Origin: a virus
Virus record (IMG/VR): IMGVR_UViG_3300009068_000108
Span: 1 to 32,624 of that record
DNA length: 32,624 nt
Strand: one strand, 5' to 3'
This document shows positions 31,035 through 32,624 of the stretch, piece after piece. The notes beneath the pieces are model-generated. The model saw only the letters and a program-made list of their open reading frames with translations, did no database searches and was not told the origin of the DNA. Position numbers and translations under genes: made by a program. Within the stretch, counting starts at the first letter, position 1. Each line of letters starts with the position of its first letter.

Positions 31035-31736
31035 GTGGCTAAAAAGCAGTTTTTCGCAATTCTCGACACCGAAACCACTTGCAATGATACTGTTGCAGAC
31101 TTTGCAATTGTTATTTGCGATCGCAATGGTCGCATTTACAATAAATGCGCGGTATTGGTTCGCAATCATTTTGATGCAATGGATCTTTTTTATGACAAAA
31201 CAAAAGCTAATTCCGAAATGTGGTCGCGTGAATACGCAAGCAAAAAGCAAACCCAATATTTTGCAATGCTTGATTCGGGTAAACGGCAATTGGCGTCTGT
31301 TGCCTCAATCAATGCGTGGATTCAAAAAGCCATTGGCAAATACAATCCTACATTAACCGCTTACAATCTGGCATTTGATAAAACCAAATGCCAAAATACT
31401 GGCATTGATCTTTCGGGTTTTGCTGAATCGTTTTGCCTTTGGCAAGCAGCTATTGGCAATATTTGCAAAAAACAATATCGTCAATTTGCACTTGACAATC
31501 ATTTGTTTAATGCTCCGACTAAACACGGCAATATGTCCATTAAAACTACTGCTGAATCTGTTTTTGCATTTTTAAATGGTCAATTTGTTGAAGAGCCGCA
31601 TACTGCATTAGAAGATGCACAAGACTTTGAATTGCCAATTCTGGTCAATGTTTTAAAACGTCGCAATTGGCGTGACAATATCATTGCACATGATTGGAAA
31701 CGGTTTCAAGTAAAAGATTTTTACAAGGCAATCTAA
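31035..31736 (+). CDS. DEDDh 3'-5' exonuclease (DnaQ/RNase T-like)
   Basis: 233 aa, starting at a GTG (GTGGCTAAAAAG). Exo I LDTETT (D11, E13), Exo II TAYNLAFDKTK (D115) and Exo III with the DEDDh pattern EEPHTALEDAQ (H189, D194) are all present. The middle (KKQTQYFAMLDSGKRQ) is longer than in minimal DnaQ domains. Such phage exonucleases act in nucleotide recycling, proofreading or RNA/DNA end trimming. No polymerase is encoded in the window. No clear Shine-Dalgarno site is seen before the GTG, so the exact start is less certain than the function. Confidence 0.87.
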   Translation: MAKKQFFAILDTETTCNDTVADFAIVICDRNGRIYNKCAVLVRNHFDAMDLFYDKTKANSEMWSREYASKKQTQYFAMLDSGKRQLASVASINAWIQKAIGKYNPTLTAYNLAFDKTKCQNTGIDLSGFAESFCLWQAAIGNICKKQYRQFALDNHLFNAPTKHGNMSIKTTAESVFAFLNGQFVEEPHTALEDAQDFELPILVNVLKRRNWRDNIIAHDWKRFQVKDFYKAI

Positions 31737-31737
31737 A

Positions 31738-32079
31738 ATGGAAAATTTAGCATATTACATTGAATTCTTGGGGCTGAAAAGCCCTGTTGAATTGACGTTT
31801 AAAACCAAATCCAATAAAACAATGGATGCAGTTTATTATCCTAAATTTTCCAATAAGGGTAATTTAAAAGCGCATAAAATTACCGTATTTCTGGGCAATC
31901 AGGATGTTAATTCACGGCGCACGCTAGACGAATTGGTCGCACACGAATTGATTCATGCTTGGCAACAAGAAAATAACCTTGTTGAATTTCACGGGATTAA
32001 TTTTGTTGTGCAAGCAATTGCAATGGACGATAAATTTGATTTGCCTAATATTTACCTTGCTGAATTAGACGACGAATAA
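31738..32079 (+). CDS. SprT-like zinc metalloprotease, copy 2
   Basis: 113 aa. HELIH (residues 69-73) and FHG (His85) form a SprT-type zinc site, preceded by ITVFLGNQD and TLDELVA. The sequence is only distantly related to the copy at 28017-28379, although domain size and motif order match. It starts two bases after the exonuclease stop and has no strong ribosome site, so it is probably coupled. It is followed by the second HTH gene, the reverse of the order in the first pair. Confidence 0.8.
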   Translation: MENLAYYIEFLGLKSPVELTFKTKSNKTMDAVYYPKFSNKGNLKAHKITVFLGNQDVNSRRTLDELVAHELIHAWQQENNLVEFHGINFVVQAIAMDDKFDLPNIYLAELDDE

Positions 32080-32086
32080 TTTGCAC

Positions 32087-32115
32087 TTGATTAACCCATC
32101 CCAACCCTGTATAAT
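32087..32115 (+). promoter_or_regulatory. Promoter of the second HTH gene
   Basis: TTGATT (32087-32092), 17 bases, TATAAT (32110-32115). It lacks the TGCG palindrome found in front of the first HTH gene, so the two copies may respond to different signals. Confidence 0.7.
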
Positions 32116-32139
32116 ATTAACTTAACTGGAGAAAACGCA

Positions 32140-32466
32140 ATGGCTGAAAAGACTGTAAACTATACCCCTGAGCAAACCCTGAACCTGATTGCTGATTACA
32201 AAAACGGTTTCACCGTTGAGGAATTGGCTGTTCAAATGGGCAAATCGGTTCGCTCAATTGTTGCTAAACTCTCGCGTGAGGGAGTTTATCAAAAGAAAAC
32301 CTATAAAACAAAAACCGGCGAGGCAGTTGTTAAAAAAGACGCGCACGCTGATGCAATTGGCGCAATTCTCCGATTGCCAGAAAACGATATTGAATCGTTG
32401 ACCAAGGCTAATAAATCGGCACTAAAAGCCATTTTTAACGCATTGGCTAATTCAAAACCCATTTAA
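32140..32466 (+). CDS. HTH-type DNA-binding protein, copy 2
   Basis: 108 aa, starting MAEKTVNYTPEQTLNLIADY with GGAGA nine bases upstream. It is identical to copy 1 (27663-27989) at 93 of 108 residues by my count. Twelve of the 15 changes fall in the first 32 residues, while the HTH region and the C-terminal part are almost unchanged. At DNA level most synonymous positions differ. It has its own promoter and terminator, so it is a single-gene unit. Its function is probably the same class of regulator as copy 1, with altered partner or DNA choice at the N terminus. Confidence 0.76.
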   Translation: MAEKTVNYTPEQTLNLIADYKNGFTVEELAVQMGKSVRSIVAKLSREGVYQKKTYKTKTGEAVVKKDAHADAIGAILRLPENDIESLTKANKSALKAIFNALANSKPI

Positions 32467-32476
32467 TTGGGCACTT

Positions 32477-32504
32477 AATAAAACCGGCAATTGCCGGTTT
32501 TATT
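32477..32504 (+). terminator. Intrinsic terminator after the second HTH gene
   Basis: aataaaaccggcaa pairs with ttgccggttttatt as a 28-base perfect palindrome, followed by a T-rich stretch (tatttta). It begins 11 bases after the stop codon. The symmetric A and T runs would allow it to work in both directions. Confidence 0.85.
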
Positions 32505-32514
32505 TTATGCAAAT

Positions 32515-32551
32515 CGTTTTAAAAAATATAATCGTTATATTTTTTAAAACG
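32515..32551. repeat. Long inverted repeat of module D
   Basis: cgttttaaaaaatata (32515-32530) and tatattttttaaaacg (32536-32551) are perfectly complementary over 16 bases with a 5-base loop. It occupies the position that the A-loop hairpins have in modules A to C, just before GGCGCC (32551-32556). Confidence 0.7.
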
Positions 32552-32557
32552 GCGCCC

Positions 32558-32587
32558 ATTATACTAGTATAATGGGGAACGTGTCAA
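32558..32587 (-). promoter_or_regulatory. Antisense consensus promoter, module D
   Basis: Minus strand TTGACA (32582-32587), 18 bases, TATAAT (32558-32563), followed by GGGCGCC. It is embedded in the palindrome ccattatactagtataatgg (32556-32575). It reads back through the inverted repeat and terminator toward the second HTH gene. Confidence 0.66.
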
Positions 32588-32589
32588 GG

Positions 32590-32624
32590 GGTTGTGCAAA
32601 AATACAACACTAGGGGAAACCCTA
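32590..32624. repeat. Module D tail hairpins at the right window edge
   Basis: gttgtgcaaaaatacaac (32591-32608) forms a small stem, followed by AGGGGAAACCCT (32612-32623). Both match module A (28659-28692); the following promoter and gene would lie outside the window. Confidence 0.6.

Noticed and set aside
30946-31356. Plus-strand 136-aa frame overlapping the exonuclease start
   Set aside because: It runs in another frame through the promoter and the exonuclease gene, whose DEDDh motifs are clear.

Overview
The window looks like part of a tailed double-stranded DNA phage genome (Caudoviricetes). The best fit is a siphovirus with an HK97-type head and a long flexible tail: I see portal, terminase, HK97-fold capsid, tail tube and tape measure genes, and no sheath gene. 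DNA is AT-rich and genes are tightly packed, often with stop and start codons overlapping. A Gram-negative host is inferred from the lipid/LPS-type enzymes and from strong sigma-70-like promoters. The host species cannot be read from the sequence.

Left arm (1-27124, all minus strand, so read right to left). A promoter near 27150 starts a chain: a 50-aa membrane peptide, an LpxH-like metallophosphoesterase overlapping a GT4 glycosyltransferase, a membrane-anchored coiled-coil protein, and the small and large terminase subunits. A second promoter near 23110 precedes a Dps-like ferritin, an HNH nuclease, the portal, and one ORF that fuses prohead protease, scaffold and major capsid protein. A hairpin terminator follows the capsid. 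Next come a head-tail connector, a neck protein, a tail terminator, a tail tube protein with two inserted repeat cassettes, and tail assembly chaperones joined by a -1 slippery site (G GGA AAC). After a terminator and a consensus promoter come a 2633-aa tape measure protein, a tail hub-like protein and a large tail tip/fibre protein that runs off the left edge.

Right arm (27260-32624, all plus strand). Short operons hold small proteins: two HTH paralogues, two SprT-like zinc proteases, a HAD-type phosphatase, a DEDDh exonuclease, small membrane peptides and several unrecognised proteins. The intergenic regions are mosaics of repeated elements: A/T-looped hairpins, GGCGCC, inverted repeats, AGGGG-AAA-CCCCT hairpins and plus-strand promoters. 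Six near-consensus promoters in these gaps point the other way, antisense to the genes.

The most interesting items are this antisense-promoter module family, the twice-inserted AABB cassette in the tail tube protein, the protease-capsid fusion with an internal ribosome site, the phosphoesterase/glycosyltransferase pair, and the HTH duplicate that keeps its protein while nearly every second codon has changed.
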